Shown here one piece after another: positions 24,041 through 36,171 of a stretch of 64,000 nt of DNA. How positions within the stretch are numbered: the first letter of the stretch is position 1; each line of letters opens with the position of its first letter. The stretch covers positions 4,294,381-4,358,380 of the forward strand of contig NC_037646.1 of the NCBI RefSeq assembly GCF_003254395.2, in the 5' to 3' direction. Under the pieces are notes generated by a model. That model did not search any database, was not told the origin of the DNA, and saw only the letters and a list, made by a program, of their open reading frames with translations. Both the position numbers and the translations under genes were made by a program. Source of the stretch: Apis mellifera (lineage: Eukaryota; Arthropoda; Insecta; Hymenoptera; Apidae).

Positions 24041-24480
24041 CGTGTGTGAAATTTTTAATGAGCGTCCATCCATGGACGATCAATTTGTTTAATGAAACTT
24101 TCGTTTTCCTCTCGCCAACTAGCGCGATTATTCCGTGTTTGTCATCGAAAAACCGTTTTGGGGATGGCACACGGTTCGGGTTATAATTAATTCATAATCC
24201 GGATCCTCTCAAGGAGTTGGCAGAGATAATCGTTTCAGGATAGAAGAAGGAGAGGCTGTCAACGTTAATTCCCCCTGCCAGCCAGATCGTTTGTGTCTTC
24301 GTCATTCGCCATGATAAAGTGCGAATCCCTTGGAATCCGACCCTCTCCGGCACGGCTTTACCAATGATTTACGGTCCCCGGTATGGCCAGCGTATTCATA
24401 TAACCAGCTCACGCCCAATATCCTTAAGTTGGATCTAGTGTCTTTGAATCTACATCCGCGCGAAGAATGCAAATAAGAGA
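24041..24480. other. CpG-rich non-repetitive block, possible conserved non-coding element
   Basis: Balanced composition with no simple repeats. It contains a perfect palindromic hairpin at 24063-24078 and a run of homeodomain-like words, ATAATTAATTCATAAT, near 24183-24198. There is no open frame over 60 codons and no splice pair. The appearance suits an enhancer, but only alignment to other bees could show this. Confidence 0.35.
24063..24078. repeat. 7-bp perfect inverted repeat
   Basis: CGTCCAT (24063-24069) and ATGGACG (24072-24078) are perfect complements around CC. Confidence 0.8.
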
Positions 24481-26063
24481 TGGTGGTAATCCAATTTCGA
24501 GGGAATGATAATTTTCCTCAATGATTAAAATCTCGAATACTGCACAAACTGTTTCATCAAATTACGTGATTAACGATTTCACGATGGATCGAGATGGATA
24601 ATGTTTCTGCAAATTGAAGAAATGTTAGTATGCAAATCTACGAGTTTGATTATAAAAAAAATTTGCAAAATTACGAAACTTTTATTATAAAATTGTAAAG
24701 AATTTCTAATGTTCCATGATACGTTGACAAAACATTAGTGTTTCAAGTAATTAAAAATGATCTAATGAATAAGACAAGAAAGGACATTTTATATTATTCA
24801 TTTTAATTATGAAATTTCTATAAATTGGAAATGAAAATTGAAAAAATTTCGTTTTCTTAAATAACCTCAAAATTGGCAATGAAGGAAAAGGAAGAAAGAA
24901 ACAAAGAAACGCGATAATACGATAGGTGAAGCAATAATATGAAAACATGCATAGCCATAGCCATTCGCTTTGAAGAAACTCTCATTGTACAAGAGCATTC
25001 AACGCTCAAGTACGGAACGTTCCTCGGTCTTAAAAAGCGCGGAAACTGTACACAACTATTGGAAAAGACATTCAGGGAAGGAAAAGGGCCGAATCACTTT
25101 TCTTTTCTTTTTTTTTTCCTTCCTTCTTCGTCTCTTCTTCCCCACCATCTTTCTCACCAAAACTTTCCATCCATCCTATCGATTAAAAACCGTTCTAACC
25201 AACCAATGATTCTCGAGAATTCTCCTTTTCCCTCGACGAATCGATACATCATTGCGCCCACCATTTCCCTCCTTTCATTCACCCCCTCGCCGTGTTTTTA
25301 CAACTTCGCGCCAATTTTTCTCTCTTCCGAAACGTATATTACGTTTTCATTCTCATTCCTGACCCCGAGTCAGGCGAGTAGAGACGCCAAGTGTGTGTGC
25401 TTTCCCTCGACCGACCGCACCCTTTCCTCCTCTCCTCCATCCGAAAACGTGAGCTCTCGCCACTCTCTCTCCTTCTCTTTGTCCCTTTTACACAGAGAGA
25501 GCACTCCTCGAGTTTACTTATCCCACAATAGAAACGAATCGCGTTATTTATACATTCGCCGCCATATGGGCCCATACGGCCGAAAGGAGAGCGGAGATAG
25601 AAGATGGAGAGAGGAGGGCGCGTGTATGACCCCTTTGAAGATACAAACCTCAGACACGTCAAACAAATAGTCGGCCGAGAAAATGGAGGAAGAATGGACC
25701 TATGAACTTTCCAACTACAATATTGTCCCCTTCTATCTTCTTTTCTTTTTCTTTTTTCTTTTTTTTTTTCTTTATTTCGGAACGACAGCCGTTTAAATTT
25801 CGACACAAGGCGCCACGTTTTCTCTCCCCCTCCCCATTTGATCACAACAATTGAGTCCCCCTCTCGACTCCCGTGTTAAAAGTCCATTGTGATCGTAATG
25901 AGGGTGGAAAAAAAATCGGGCAAGATCGAGTTTCCTTCTCTATTCTATTCTCTCTTTTCTTTCTTTCTTTTTTTCTCAATTGAAGCCAGCTGCTTCAACT
26001 CGCATGATCGATGAAGTTTCGAACAGTTTGGATCTCGCTGCTATAATTATTCTTACTTTTCAG
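24481..26063. other. AT-rich stretch, then a pyrimidine-rich GC island
   Basis: AT-rich to about 24940. From there to about 25980 the + strand is rich in C and T, with long T/C tracts. This yields the longest open frame in the window (243 codons, 24939-25670), which reads mainly as Ser, Phe, Pro and Leu. A 168-codon frame on the other strand overlaps it. Both look compositional. The stretch ends in a good 3' splice acceptor at 26063. Confidence 0.4.
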
Positions 26064-26274
26064 CTTGTCAACTGGGGATCGCGATAATATGCTAATAAAT
26101 TTAAACCCCCTCGGTTTAATTCCGTTCATTTACGGCGTATTTCTGACGAACAGAATATTCTTGCTCCCTTGCTCGACCCATAAACCTGACATTTTTTCGG
26201 ATAAATTTAGCGTGTCTATTATATTTCACATGGATATAAGCAGAGAAAAGACTCTTGCTTAGACACTTGAAATC
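26064..26274 (+). other. Candidate spliced exon, non-coding or 3'-coding
   Basis: The 211-base interval is bounded by a pyrimidine-rich acceptor ending in TTTTCAG at 26061-26063 and by a near-consensus donor ATC|GTAAGTAT starting at 26275. Two frames meet stops early. The third is open from the acceptor for 66 codons and stops at 26260-26262, before the donor, so this cannot be an internal coding exon. It could be an exon of a long non-coding RNA, or part of an untranslated region. The encoded peptide matches nothing I know. Splice-like words are common in AT-rich DNA, so pairing by chance is quite possible. Confidence 0.3.
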
Positions 26275-28400
26275 GTAAGTATATATTCACTTACTTTCTT
26301 CTTTTGTATATTTAATTCATTAAAAGTATTCCAACGAATCAATTTATTTGAAAAATAAAAGCATATAGAATAGAATTAAATTACAATCATCAAAAGAGGA
26401 GATCAAACTATACTATATATATCATACACTATTGTAATTATTAAATTATCAAAGAAAGGTCTAATTATTTAATTAGTCAGTATATTTATAATATAATTCG
26501 ACAAGGATAACGATCATTTTGAGAGACAATTCGCGGAGATAAGAGGTGAAAATTCGCAAAAACCAGAGACTTTCACGCTGTCAAGGAGGGATTATCTAGA
26601 AAAAAGTGAGATTCAGGGAATATAGCCGCGGTTTACTGCTCGCTTACAACAAAACAAAATTCTTGTACCAGGGTTGTGTAAAAAAAAAAAAATAAAAGAA
26701 TTTAAAAGCTAGAATGCCCATGGGAACCGGACTGGTGGAAAGTTAGCCGGAAAATCCTAGGAGGTGAAACGCTTAGGTCCCCGTGCCGTACTCTCTTTCG
26801 AGAATATCCTCGGTTACTAATACACTCAGATCGACTTACGTTGAAACTGTTTAAACGGTACTTTGTCTACTTTACGTCAATTTCAACGTAACACCTATCG
26901 GAGGTAATGGATATCTCGCTACAAGGATGAAGTGTTATCGTTTTTATGCGAAATAATTGTAACTTTTGTGACTTGTGCTTTGGTGAAACGAAATATTTGC
27001 ATTAAATTCAAGATAATGTTGTCCACGAGAAATAGAGTTTAATTATATAAATATTAAAGAAAGAAAATACCTCACACGATGCGTTTCTATAATTTTTGAA
27101 GGAGAAATAGGATCTTGGAAATTAAAATTAAAAGTATAAATATGTCGGAACCATTGATCCTTTTCCATCCTTTTACCTTTGAAATATTAAAGCGCTTCCT
27201 TTCAGATGGTAAATGACGTGAAGAGATACAACAAAAAAAGAAGTTGACAAAAATGAATCGTCCAAGCTTCTCTCCTGCAATCTTCATATTCAAATGAAGT
27301 GGCAATAATCTTAAAAAAAAAAATTATAAGATATACTCCTATTTCTTTATTATCAAGAAAAATTATTTAAATAATTCCGGTTAACACGCTTTATACATTA
27401 TTATTAGCAACGACACTTTTTACGAGAAATATTCCTGCTAATATTTCCAGTAAAATCTCTCCCTTAATTTATGAAACTTTAGGAGTGTAAGTGTTCAAGC
27501 GAGCAAATAAACTTATCCAAGCAACGTAATAGGATTACGTTGTTTCGTTCATTATAAGATACCCCGTTACATTTAAAGGGAACTGACTAAAGCGGAATAG
27601 GTTGAAAAGATTAAATAATACAATTTAAACTTTTCAATTAAATAAATTCCACTAAAATTGTGTTTTCTTCTATTACAACATGGGAGGATACCCCATCGTT
27701 GATTTCCAAGATTTCTTTTTATAGAAAATCCGGAACATCTTTACCCGAATGGTAAAGAGCATTACGTTTATCTTTCGATTTTAATTAGCAGGAGGCCACA
27801 ACTGAGCGCGTCACGCTTAATTCGCCTTGGCAACGGTATACGACTTATTCCATCCGCTATTAATTCAACGCGATTACACGATCCATCTAATGAATAGCCG
27901 GCTGGATAAATACAACATCATCTATACGAACTGAATACACGATGAAAGAGAAAGGATTACCTTTATTTCTTCTCATTTTAAGATCGTTAAATATACAATC
28001 GATATTTCCTTATTATTAATTGATCATTGTTATGGAGCTAAAGGATAGTAGCTAATTTCAAAAAGTTGAGAAAAAATCGAATTTCATATTAGCATGACGA
28101 TAAATGGTTGATAAACTAGCTATAAATTTCTATGAAACACCATTAACTTGCCATGTAAAAATAGCCATGCATTTCTAAATTATTATACAAACCAATAATT
28201 TCTCTTTTCCTTTCTTTACAGATTCAATAGTTTCTCAATCACCACATCGATCATACAATTGCATCAATAATATAGTTACGTTTGTATCAGATCTAATTGA
28301 ACGTCAGACACGTGTTTACTTTATTTACAACCTAAAAAATTGTGAGATTAGAGGAACGAACAACAAAAGAAAAAAAGGAATTCTCTTCTCCCTATTGCTC
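26275..28400. other. AT-rich stretch with a balanced block
   Basis: AT-rich, with a more balanced non-repetitive part at about 26560-26900. Poly-A runs occur near 26678 and 27312. The 72-codon - strand frame near 27.1-27.3 kb has no recognisable domain. Nothing else is supported. Confidence 0.45.
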
Positions 28401-29894
28401 AAATTGAAAATACAGATTTCGTAGAGTCTGCACAGAGGGCAGCACCGAACATTTGTTGTTCCTCCTTTCCATCTTTCCTTTCTCTTTTCCCTCCCTAGCG
28501 GTAAAACGGGGCTCGAAAGCAGCACGATCGACGCTTGCTCCGGCATAAATACGCCTGCTTCGTTGTTTATTTGCCAGCTGCGAAGGGGGACAAGAAAATT
28601 TCTGCCGTTGGAAAAGAATTGGAAGGGTGGCGGATAACCGAGGTGGCTGGTTTGTTACGAAAAGACGATTTCTCTTCCACCGCGACGTATCGCCACGCCC
28701 CTCCCGGGGATCTATTTCTATATCGGGGAGAAAGCGTTGCTGGAAATAGAGAATTGGGGGAGGGAGGGGAAATTCGACGATTTCGTGCGCGTAGAAGAGG
28801 AGAGGGCCCTCGTGGAAAACGGAGGAACAAAAGAAAGGGGGAGGGAAAGGAGGGAAAAAGGACCGAGTGTTTACCGAGGACCGCATCCCCCCCTTTTTAT
28901 TTTTTTTTTTTATCTCCCCGATTTTTCCCCAATCGAGGACCATCCCTCGATCCATCCCACCCCCTCCCGCCCCATCTTTCCCTCTCATCTTTCAAGCTCG
29001 ACTTTCCAACGGGGGATTTTCAAGGATTTTGTCCACGGCCGGAAACGGAAGGGGAGACGATCCGTTAAATCGAATTCGGCTAATATAAGAGAATATTCTT
29101 CCATGGAACGAGGAAGCCCTTCGTTTTGAGGAATTTGCCGCTCGAACGTCAACATAGTTTCTTTCGATAATCGGGCCGGAGTTTATTGAGAAAGTGGAAA
29201 ATCAGGAGGGGAAGAAATTGCGTCCCCGAAATTTCTCCCTTAACCGTTTAGTGAACGTGCGTAAACCGTTTGTATCCCCCCCTCTTTCCCTTTCTTATTC
29301 GTTATTTCTTGTGAAGGCGAATTTCGTATTTGTATTCCCTACGATATATACTGTATTATGTTATCTCGTTTTCGATACGCGATCCAGGCTCAAGGTAAAG
29401 AAGGTATCGCAGAAATAAAGGAAAGTTTTCTGAAGGGATACTCTTCCCGGATAAATCGGGGAAATTTCTCATTTTGATTTCCAGTTTAACATTTCCATAT
29501 ATAGGATTTGATGCAAGAATTTATTGAACACGTTAACACTCTATCGAGAATAAATTTCTTCTTCTTTTTTATTTTATTAAATAGAATCTGAAAAAAATAT
29601 TTTTATCAGATACAGACAATATCATCCTTCATAAAATTGCATGTTTCAAAGATTAAAATTAAACAGCTACCCAACCCCTATTTTTTCCGATCCGATGAAT
29701 TGTCATTCTCCCCCCTCCAAAATCACGATTATCCGCGAAAAACAACGAATGCATGGAAAGATAAAATGAGCGGGGAAACGAATTGTCAGTTCATCGACAA
29801 ACCAAATCGACAATACGTCCAATTACACGACTCCCTCTTTCTCCACGTAAAAAAAAAACACGCGATAATAACGAATCTCATCCTGTGATATCCT

Positions 29895-29914
29895 AAAAAA
29901 AAAAAAAAAAAAAA
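29895..29914. repeat. A20 homopolymer
   Basis: A perfect poly-A run. No element body or target-site duplication was found upstream, so it is not called a retroposon tail. Confidence 0.9.
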
Positions 29915-30376
29915 TGATCGTGATTTAAAAATCGGATGACAGATACGTGTACGTCTGTCACAATCTCGGTTGAATTATTTCCACGTCCGGGCGAAGAGGC
30001 GTCGCACATTAAACTCCGCCCTTGGCGCATCGATGGACAGAAAGGGGTCGGTCGAGTCTCGACCAGTCACATTTATCCGCTGCGAGGCCGGATACTGAAA
30101 TATTTTCAATGGCGATAAACAACCATTCGTCTCCAACCTCTCCACCGTCGTTTCTTTCTCGCGCCCCCGTTCCTCGAGATCGGAGGGGGTGGTTCCGCAT
30201 ATCTTTCTTCCATCCTGAGAGGAATGGACCAGGATGCATGGTAATACGAAACGATCTGATGAATGCGTTCACCGGTAAAAAGCGGGCAGACACGTCGTTG
30301 CCTTTCCTGCAGAGAAATATTAAGCTAGCCGCCTCTCCTAGCCAACGTTTCCTAAAAATTTTTCCATCGATCACGA

Positions 30377-30389
30377 GGGGGGGGGGGGG
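30377..30389. repeat. G13 homopolymer
   Basis: The longest G run in the window. It is rare in an AT-rich genome and a likely site of length variation and sequencing error. Confidence 0.9.
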
Positions 30390-30640
30390 CAGGAAATCTG
30401 GACCATCCCCTTTGGAGGGCAGGTCTAGAGTCGTGGATGGAAAAAAATAAAAGGAAGGAAGACGGATAAATCTTGGATGCCATCGTTGGTGGCAAATGAC
30501 CCATAAGACAAGCGGAATAGCGGGGAGGAAGTAAAGCGTCCTGCTATGATATACAGGGGATTGTATAACGAATCTATCGAGACTGGATTATTGGGTTTGC
30601 CACGGGATTGTCTCAATATCGGATTCGGCCATCTTTCTTC

Positions 30641-33020
30641 TTCGCCAGATTTAAATGTAATTACAATTGGACCATAGTTTATTCCAAATATAAGTGTGGT
30701 ATTTTTATTAGAATTATGTTAAAGATTGTTAATTTTCTTTTACTTTAGAAGAAGATATACGTAATTTTATATTTATGGGATTAACGAAGACAACAACAAG
30801 TGTAATAATTCTTTATTTTCCATAGATTTTAATTCCTCGATATTTTAGATAGATCTTCTAGAAGGTTTTAAATATGTATTTTAAATATTTAATTACAATT
30901 TCTGGCCATCCAAGTATCCACTAGCCTTTAAGATAATCCGAGATAATCCTTGTCTTGAAAAATATCCAATTGACGATACTTCAAATATTTTTAATACTGC
31001 GAGGATCAGTGGACTGTCAATTACCACTAATTCGAGAAAGAAGAAGATTAATATTTAATTATGATCGCAAATCGATATAACGAAATACTTCAAAATGTAT
31101 TTCTCTTCAAGATCAACTTATCAACGTAAGCATTATCGCCCGATATTCGAATATTTCTTATATTTCTTTCAATCCTTAAGAATTGGCGATGAAACAAATG
31201 GAAAAATATCGGTTGGCCGGCATTTCAACGGAATTGCTTAAATCACGAGAAACGGCAAGGCGTATCGCCAAGTTACGGAAAAGATGAGAAGAATGGTGGG
31301 AAAAAGGGATCGTATTTCTAGGCTGATCTGGGATTACGGTGCAACGGTGAGGAGGAGATATACGTTTCGCGACTCCGCGCGTCCAAAATATTTCTGAAGA
31401 GGCGCGGGAAAGCCAACTGCTCGGTTTATCCCAACCGATTCTCACCGAAGAACTTTATCCCTCCTTTTTCCAACGATCATCTTGCCGCCAATCGATATCT
31501 TGTTTCTCTAATAACGCAGCTCGAATCGCGCTTAAAAATTCCGCTGGGTGCGATGATCGATGATCTCCTTTCCTAAGAGATTCGAAGAGATGGGTGGATT
31601 CTTTTCGAAAAAAGAGAAAGAAAGAGGAAAAGAGAGAAAAAAAGGAATGGCCTCGATTCGATATCAAGCTTTTCTTTTTTTTTTTTTCATCGCGAGGAAA
31701 CTTTCCAATTTAAATTCAACTTCGGTCCCGACCCCCTTAAAATTCCGCGATTCTGGGACACCAACTTATGCTCGCCACCCAGGTCAATGAAACAGAAAAA
31801 GCGAAAGAAAGAAGCGTCCCGTACTCGCTCGTTCCTTTATATTCAGCTTCATATTACGAGTTTTGTTTCTCGTTACTCGCCGGAAATGTTACTTCCCAAC
31901 CAGATGAAATCCACGGGTTAATACAAGAGATGTTATTACTTGAAACTATGCATGCTATTTGATACGAATTTATTGTATTAAAGAGTAGATAAATTTATTT
32001 ATTATAACAATATTTTGCATGTTGATATTTTTGAAACGTTAATATCTAATTAAGTAGTGTTGATTATTTAGAATTTATGGGATATTAATAATAAAATGTA
32101 TGATCGAGAAATGTAATGACCAAAAAAAATAAAAATGAAATAGCAATCCAATTGAAAATATCAAAGTTAAATTGTATCGATGATATTCAAGCAAAATTTC
32201 ATTACATTAAGAATCTCAAAATATTTTTACGAAAAATTAATGCAAGATTGTTAACTGAAATTTTACGAGTTAAAAATTATTTATTTGATAAAAAAACCTC
32301 AAATTGGCTACGCACAAGTTTCCAAATATTCAAAAAAAAAAAAAACAATCGATCATTCGTTTCAAATAAAGGAGGATGTAGAGCAAGCAAACTATAGACG
32401 TAACACCGGCTATATTAATAACACCGATATCTGCCCCGTGCAATAACTTATGCACCGGCTACAGTACCCGGTGGTGCAGGGGACGCGAATCGGTGATGTA
32501 AATCATGCAATATAGACGGATCGAGGAATACGATATGGGCCGGTTGTCACGTAGCGCGTATCAAAAAGCCAAGTTGGTACCCAGGGACGAAAGTCTGTTC
32601 CGTCTTAGAGATCATAGCGAATGGGGAAGAAGGCGAAGCCACGAGTTTTATGAATATATCACGAGAGTACGAGGGGTTGGATCGGCCGAAATCCGCGTGT
32701 GCCACTTGTAACGGCGAGACTCTTTGAAAGATGGCTTCACGTGAAAGGGAAGGGTGCACGTCCGGGAGGAAATTGAAAAGTTCTATTAAAAATTGCACTG
32801 GTCGCGGAGATCCGCGCGTGTATATATATACGTGGGTGAAACACGCGCGACATAAATCGACCTTTCACCGTGCGACGGGAGGAACGGAAGCTGACCAACG
32901 TCTACCACGGCTGACATCGTTCCGACTTGATTTAAGACGTTGCACCCATGACTCGATGTTGCCTTTCAATATGTGCCAATTCCGCCAAAAGGACGGAATT
33001 GTTTCTAGAAATTGAGGAAA
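30641..33020. other. Alternating AT-rich and CpG-rich blocks
   Basis: AT-rich at 30641-31180 and 31960-32380; CpG-richer at 31181-31950 and 32401-33020. In the last block the word CACCG recurs at about 32404, 32422 and 32453, with a reverse-oriented CCGGTGGTGCA near 32468-32478, forming a 6-bp hairpin TGCACC/GGTGCA. Open frames of 60-94 codons have no recognisable domain. Confidence 0.4.
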
Positions 33021-33069
33021 TATATCTGTTCTTTTTTTCTTTCTTCTAATTTGAAGAATTTAATATACA

Positions 33070-33095
33070 ATAATTCCACAATCTTGTGGAATTAT
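33070..33095. repeat. 12-bp perfect inverted repeat
   Basis: ATAATTCCACAA (33070-33081) and TTGTGGAATTAT (33084-33095) are perfect complements, separated by TC. Confidence 0.9.
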
Positions 33096-35050
33096 CTGAT
33101 ACAACAAATCATATTTTTTTAACTAAACGATTAAGGGATCTCTCGAGATCAATTTTATTAAATTTACGAAGAGATATAATCGAATAAGATAATTATATTC
33201 TCTCAAAAAAAAATCCAAATAATCGTGTTCACGGGAAAACGGACTCCCTCCGACGGATGGTTTAATTAAAATCTATTCCAAACTTTGCCGAGGGACTCTG
33301 CAAGTTTCCAAAGTATTTCAAAAATTCGTTCAAACATTGATTGCGATTACAGAAATAGAAGATTTTCGCGATAACTACTCGCTCCGCGAAACTCCACCGT
33401 CCGTCCACCGCTGCTGAAAATAAAATTCTTCGAATAAGATTCGTTCCTTCGATTGCTTCGCCGACTCGGCAATAAACGAGATCCTTTGGCTATTGGTACT
33501 CAACCGGTTCGCTTCCGGTTGCCGTTCACACCGTTTCACAGTTTCAAAGAGCAAAATTAAAACTCGGGCGTAATTGGCCGATATCGAGGAGGAGGTAACC
33601 AGGTGAAATATACTTTACGGTACAAAGCTATAACGACGATAATCGACTCGGTATAAGCCGATTATTGCGCACACGCAAACATTGGATGCTCCTGCGGATT
33701 AGGCTCGAGAAAGAAGAGAAGAGGGGGAGGGGGAAAAAAGATTGGAGAGAAAAGTGCAGTGTAAGAGTATTACGGTGTACTCAGCTTTAATAACGAGCCA
33801 TCGAGTATGATAGATAATAACGATTTCTTAAGAATAACCGTTTTTCGTTAATTAACTTCCCTTCTCGATCCAAAGACACTTTCCTCGATAAGTGGAAAAA
33901 TATTTGTAATCGTTATTCTTGTTTTATTTATACGTACAGTGGACAGATGTGCGAGAGGAGGAGGGGAATATGGGAATGAAACGATCGGGTCGTGTAAAGA
34001 TCGGTTGGGATAGTGGGTATTCGAAATTGGAAGTTGTTGTAAATCTTTAAGAAAAATTTAAAGAACACTTAAGAAGCTTGGGAAACTTGAATGTCTGAAG
34101 GCTTGGGACTGGGTGAAGCTTTGCAAGACTTCCGGCTCTTGGGATACAGCCCCGTTTCTTTCGATGCTCGAAAACAAAATTTTCTTTCAGTCCGGAAATT
34201 TTGTAATTTTAGTCGGTGCTCTTTTCTTTTATATTCCATTTCATTTATTTCATTTTGAAAATAAAAATTTTAACAAATGTTGTAAAATGTATTGTATGAA
34301 GATAGGAATCCTCATGAAATTTTTAGATATCATAAGATGGTTTTAAAAGAATAATAATTTTGTTTGGAATAGTTTTAAAACTTCAAATATAAATTTTGAT
34401 ACACGTATAATATATTTTAGAATTATCTGAAATTTAATAATTATGGAATGTAAACGATATATTTTATATAATTGAAAAGATAGAAAAACTTGTAAGGTAA
34501 AAAGGAAAATCGAAAAGTATCTAAATTGAATTATTTATTTTCGAATTAAACATTTTGTTTTCATTCGATTGGTCAATCGAATTCCCTATCTATCGAATGA
34601 TTTTCCAATCTACTTTCTTTTTCTCGTTGAGATAAATAAGAAGAAAAAAAAAGTCGAAGAGCCATCAGAGAGAACTTTCCTCCTTCTATTCCTTCGCCAA
34701 GTATCGATAAGATAAGGAAAAAAAGAAATCGAATGGTCATCGACCAACAAATAAATCTGGTTAAACGTATCTGTAGGATTAAACCAAAGATAAAAGAGAA
34801 GTTGACAAAGTGGACTTTTTTAAAGTATTGGCTATTTCTATGCAAATAAAAAAACATTCGAAATATCAATGGGATACACGTGTATCGATAATCTCGAAAG
34901 AAATGATAAGATCGGTAACGAACAATTGTTTCACAGAGAGTGGAATAAAAGGGTTGAAAAATCTTTCTCAGTTTATAATTAGAATGAATAAATGTAATCT
35001 ATAACTTTTATTGAAATTGCAAAATCTTATTTTTGTGATGGAAGATGTTA

Positions 35051-35075
35051 ATTTAAGATAAGAATTATCTTAAAT
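35051..35075. repeat. 11-bp perfect inverted repeat
   Basis: ATTTAAGATAA (35051-35061) and TTATCTTAAAT (35065-35075) are perfect complements around GAA. Confidence 0.9.
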
Positions 35076-36012
35076 GGGAAAAAGAATTACAAAAATTTAA
35101 TCACTTCTCCACTTTCTTTCACAATTTTATTAATTTCTACAATTTGCTTTTTTTTTTTCAAAAGATATACAAGTATCACTTATCTATACATCTAAAAAAT
35201 TGTCAATTTTAATAAGTATTACGTGATACATTACTAGAATAGAAATATTTTAATTTAAAATTATTTATTGTAAAATTAAATTATTTTTTATTTAAATAAA
35301 AAAATATATAAATATATTGCATATTAAAAATAATTAATATCCCTTTATCCTTAAGTAAACGACAAATATAAACAATATTCTTAAAAATCTTCAAGACAAA
35401 ATGTTGATTAAATTATGAAGTGGAAGTGAAATCCTCGATAAAATTTACATTACTCTCCTTCTATTTACACGATATTATAATATAAAATTAATGGAAGAAA
35501 AGGGGACAATTTTTAAAGAATAATTCTTAAAAGAAAAATTAATTTCCCGATGAAAATCAGTATGGCGTAGAATGAATAAAAATCCTGTACAACGCGTAAA
35601 TCATCAAATGAAATGTTTTTGACCTTAACTACGTATTTTTCCTTCCTGGTTTCATTCCGTTTAAATAAATTGCAATTAATACAAATAAACTGGTTTTTCA
35701 CAAAAGAATCCAATTAAGCAAGAAGATTATAAAGAGAAAAAAGAGAAAAAGAAATAAGATAAATGTATTTATCTTTACTAAATAAAAATCTGCTATTCAT
35801 TACTAATAAACATTGTACAAATATCAAAGGATATTTTTTGAAAGGAATAATGTACACATATATATTATTTGGATAAACGATAAATATAAATTTGCTGTTT
35901 AATTTCCTGATATTTTGAATTTTTGAAATTGCGCGTATACGAAAAATGCAAGAAGTTACGAATAATATATAAAAGTTAGATAACAGACGTAAAAATCTTC
36001 GTGTCGTTTCTC

Positions 36013-36049
36013 TATAAAACAAAATACGAATGGGGTTCGTTCAGTTCTC
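36013..36049 (+). promoter_or_regulatory. Core promoter candidate: TATA box and initiator
   Basis: TATAAAA begins at 36013, and TTCAGTT places its A at 36043. Taking that A as +1, the first T of the box lies at exactly -30, the classical spacing, and TCAGTT fits the arthropod initiator consensus TCAGTY. The region between them is GC-richer than the surroundings. The first ATG after the start opens only 7 codons (MQIRTSL) and later ones are as short, so any transcript would begin with non-coding sequence or splice soon. The match is strong for an ab initio call, but both elements are short. No downstream element was found at +28. Confidence 0.4.
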
Positions 36050-36050
36050 T

Positions 36051-36071
36051 GAATTTGCGGAATGCAAATTC
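36051..36071 (+). repeat. 8-bp perfect hairpin overlapping an octamer site
   Basis: GAATTTGC (36051-36058) and GCAAATTC (36064-36071) pair perfectly around GGAAT. The right half contains ATGCAAAT (36062-36069), an exact POU octamer. If transcription starts at 36043, the hairpin occupies +9 to +29. Confidence 0.75.
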
Positions 36072-36157
36072 GTACGTCACTTTAAAATCCGACTTATTTG
36101 ACTTGTTTCGTATATTTAAACAAATGTAATTTCCTTGACGAGACGGTGAACAAACTA

Positions 36158-36171
36158 ATTATGCGCATAAT
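36158..36171. repeat. 14-bp perfect palindrome
   Basis: ATTATGCGCATAAT is its own reverse complement. It contains two back-to-back ATGC half-sites of the kind POU domains bind. Confidence 0.85.

Larger units (their letters stand above)
28401..30640. other. Large GC-rich island, purine and pyrimidine blocks
   Basis: The most extended GC-rich part of the window. It alternates + strand purine-rich (28730-28870) and pyrimidine-rich (28880-29000) blocks. G runs at about 28755-28770 form three of the four runs a G-quadruplex needs. Overlapping open frames of 130-198 codons occur on both strands and in several phases over the same bases (28392-28988 minus, 28535-29068 plus, 28737-29129 plus). That is the signature of stop-poor composition rather than of a gene. 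Further frames at 30009-30450 are alike. Confidence 0.4.
33021..36012. other. Mostly AT-rich stretch with perfect AT hairpins
   Basis: AT-rich except for a balanced part at about 33230-34150, which has G runs near 33722-33734. Two perfect hairpins are listed separately. A plausible 3' splice acceptor (TTTTCTTTCAG) ends near 34187 without a clear donor. Open frames of 60-102 codons are unremarkable. Confidence 0.45.

Noticed and set aside
24939..25670. 243-codon plus-strand open frame, the longest in the window
   Set aside because: It reads mostly Ser, Phe, Pro and Leu from a C/T-rich strand where stop codons are rare. There is no domain or repeat logic, and a 168-codon frame overlaps it on the other strand.
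28392..29129. Open frames of 130-198 codons on both strands
   Set aside because: At least four long frames cover the same bases in different phases, which GC-rich, stop-poor sequence produces. They encode Lys/Arg/Gly/Glu or Pro/Ser/Phe-rich peptides with no family resemblance.
29895..29914. Poly-A run as a possible retroposon tail
   Set aside because: No target-site duplication, internal promoter boxes or element body upstream. Equally long A and T runs occur throughout the window.
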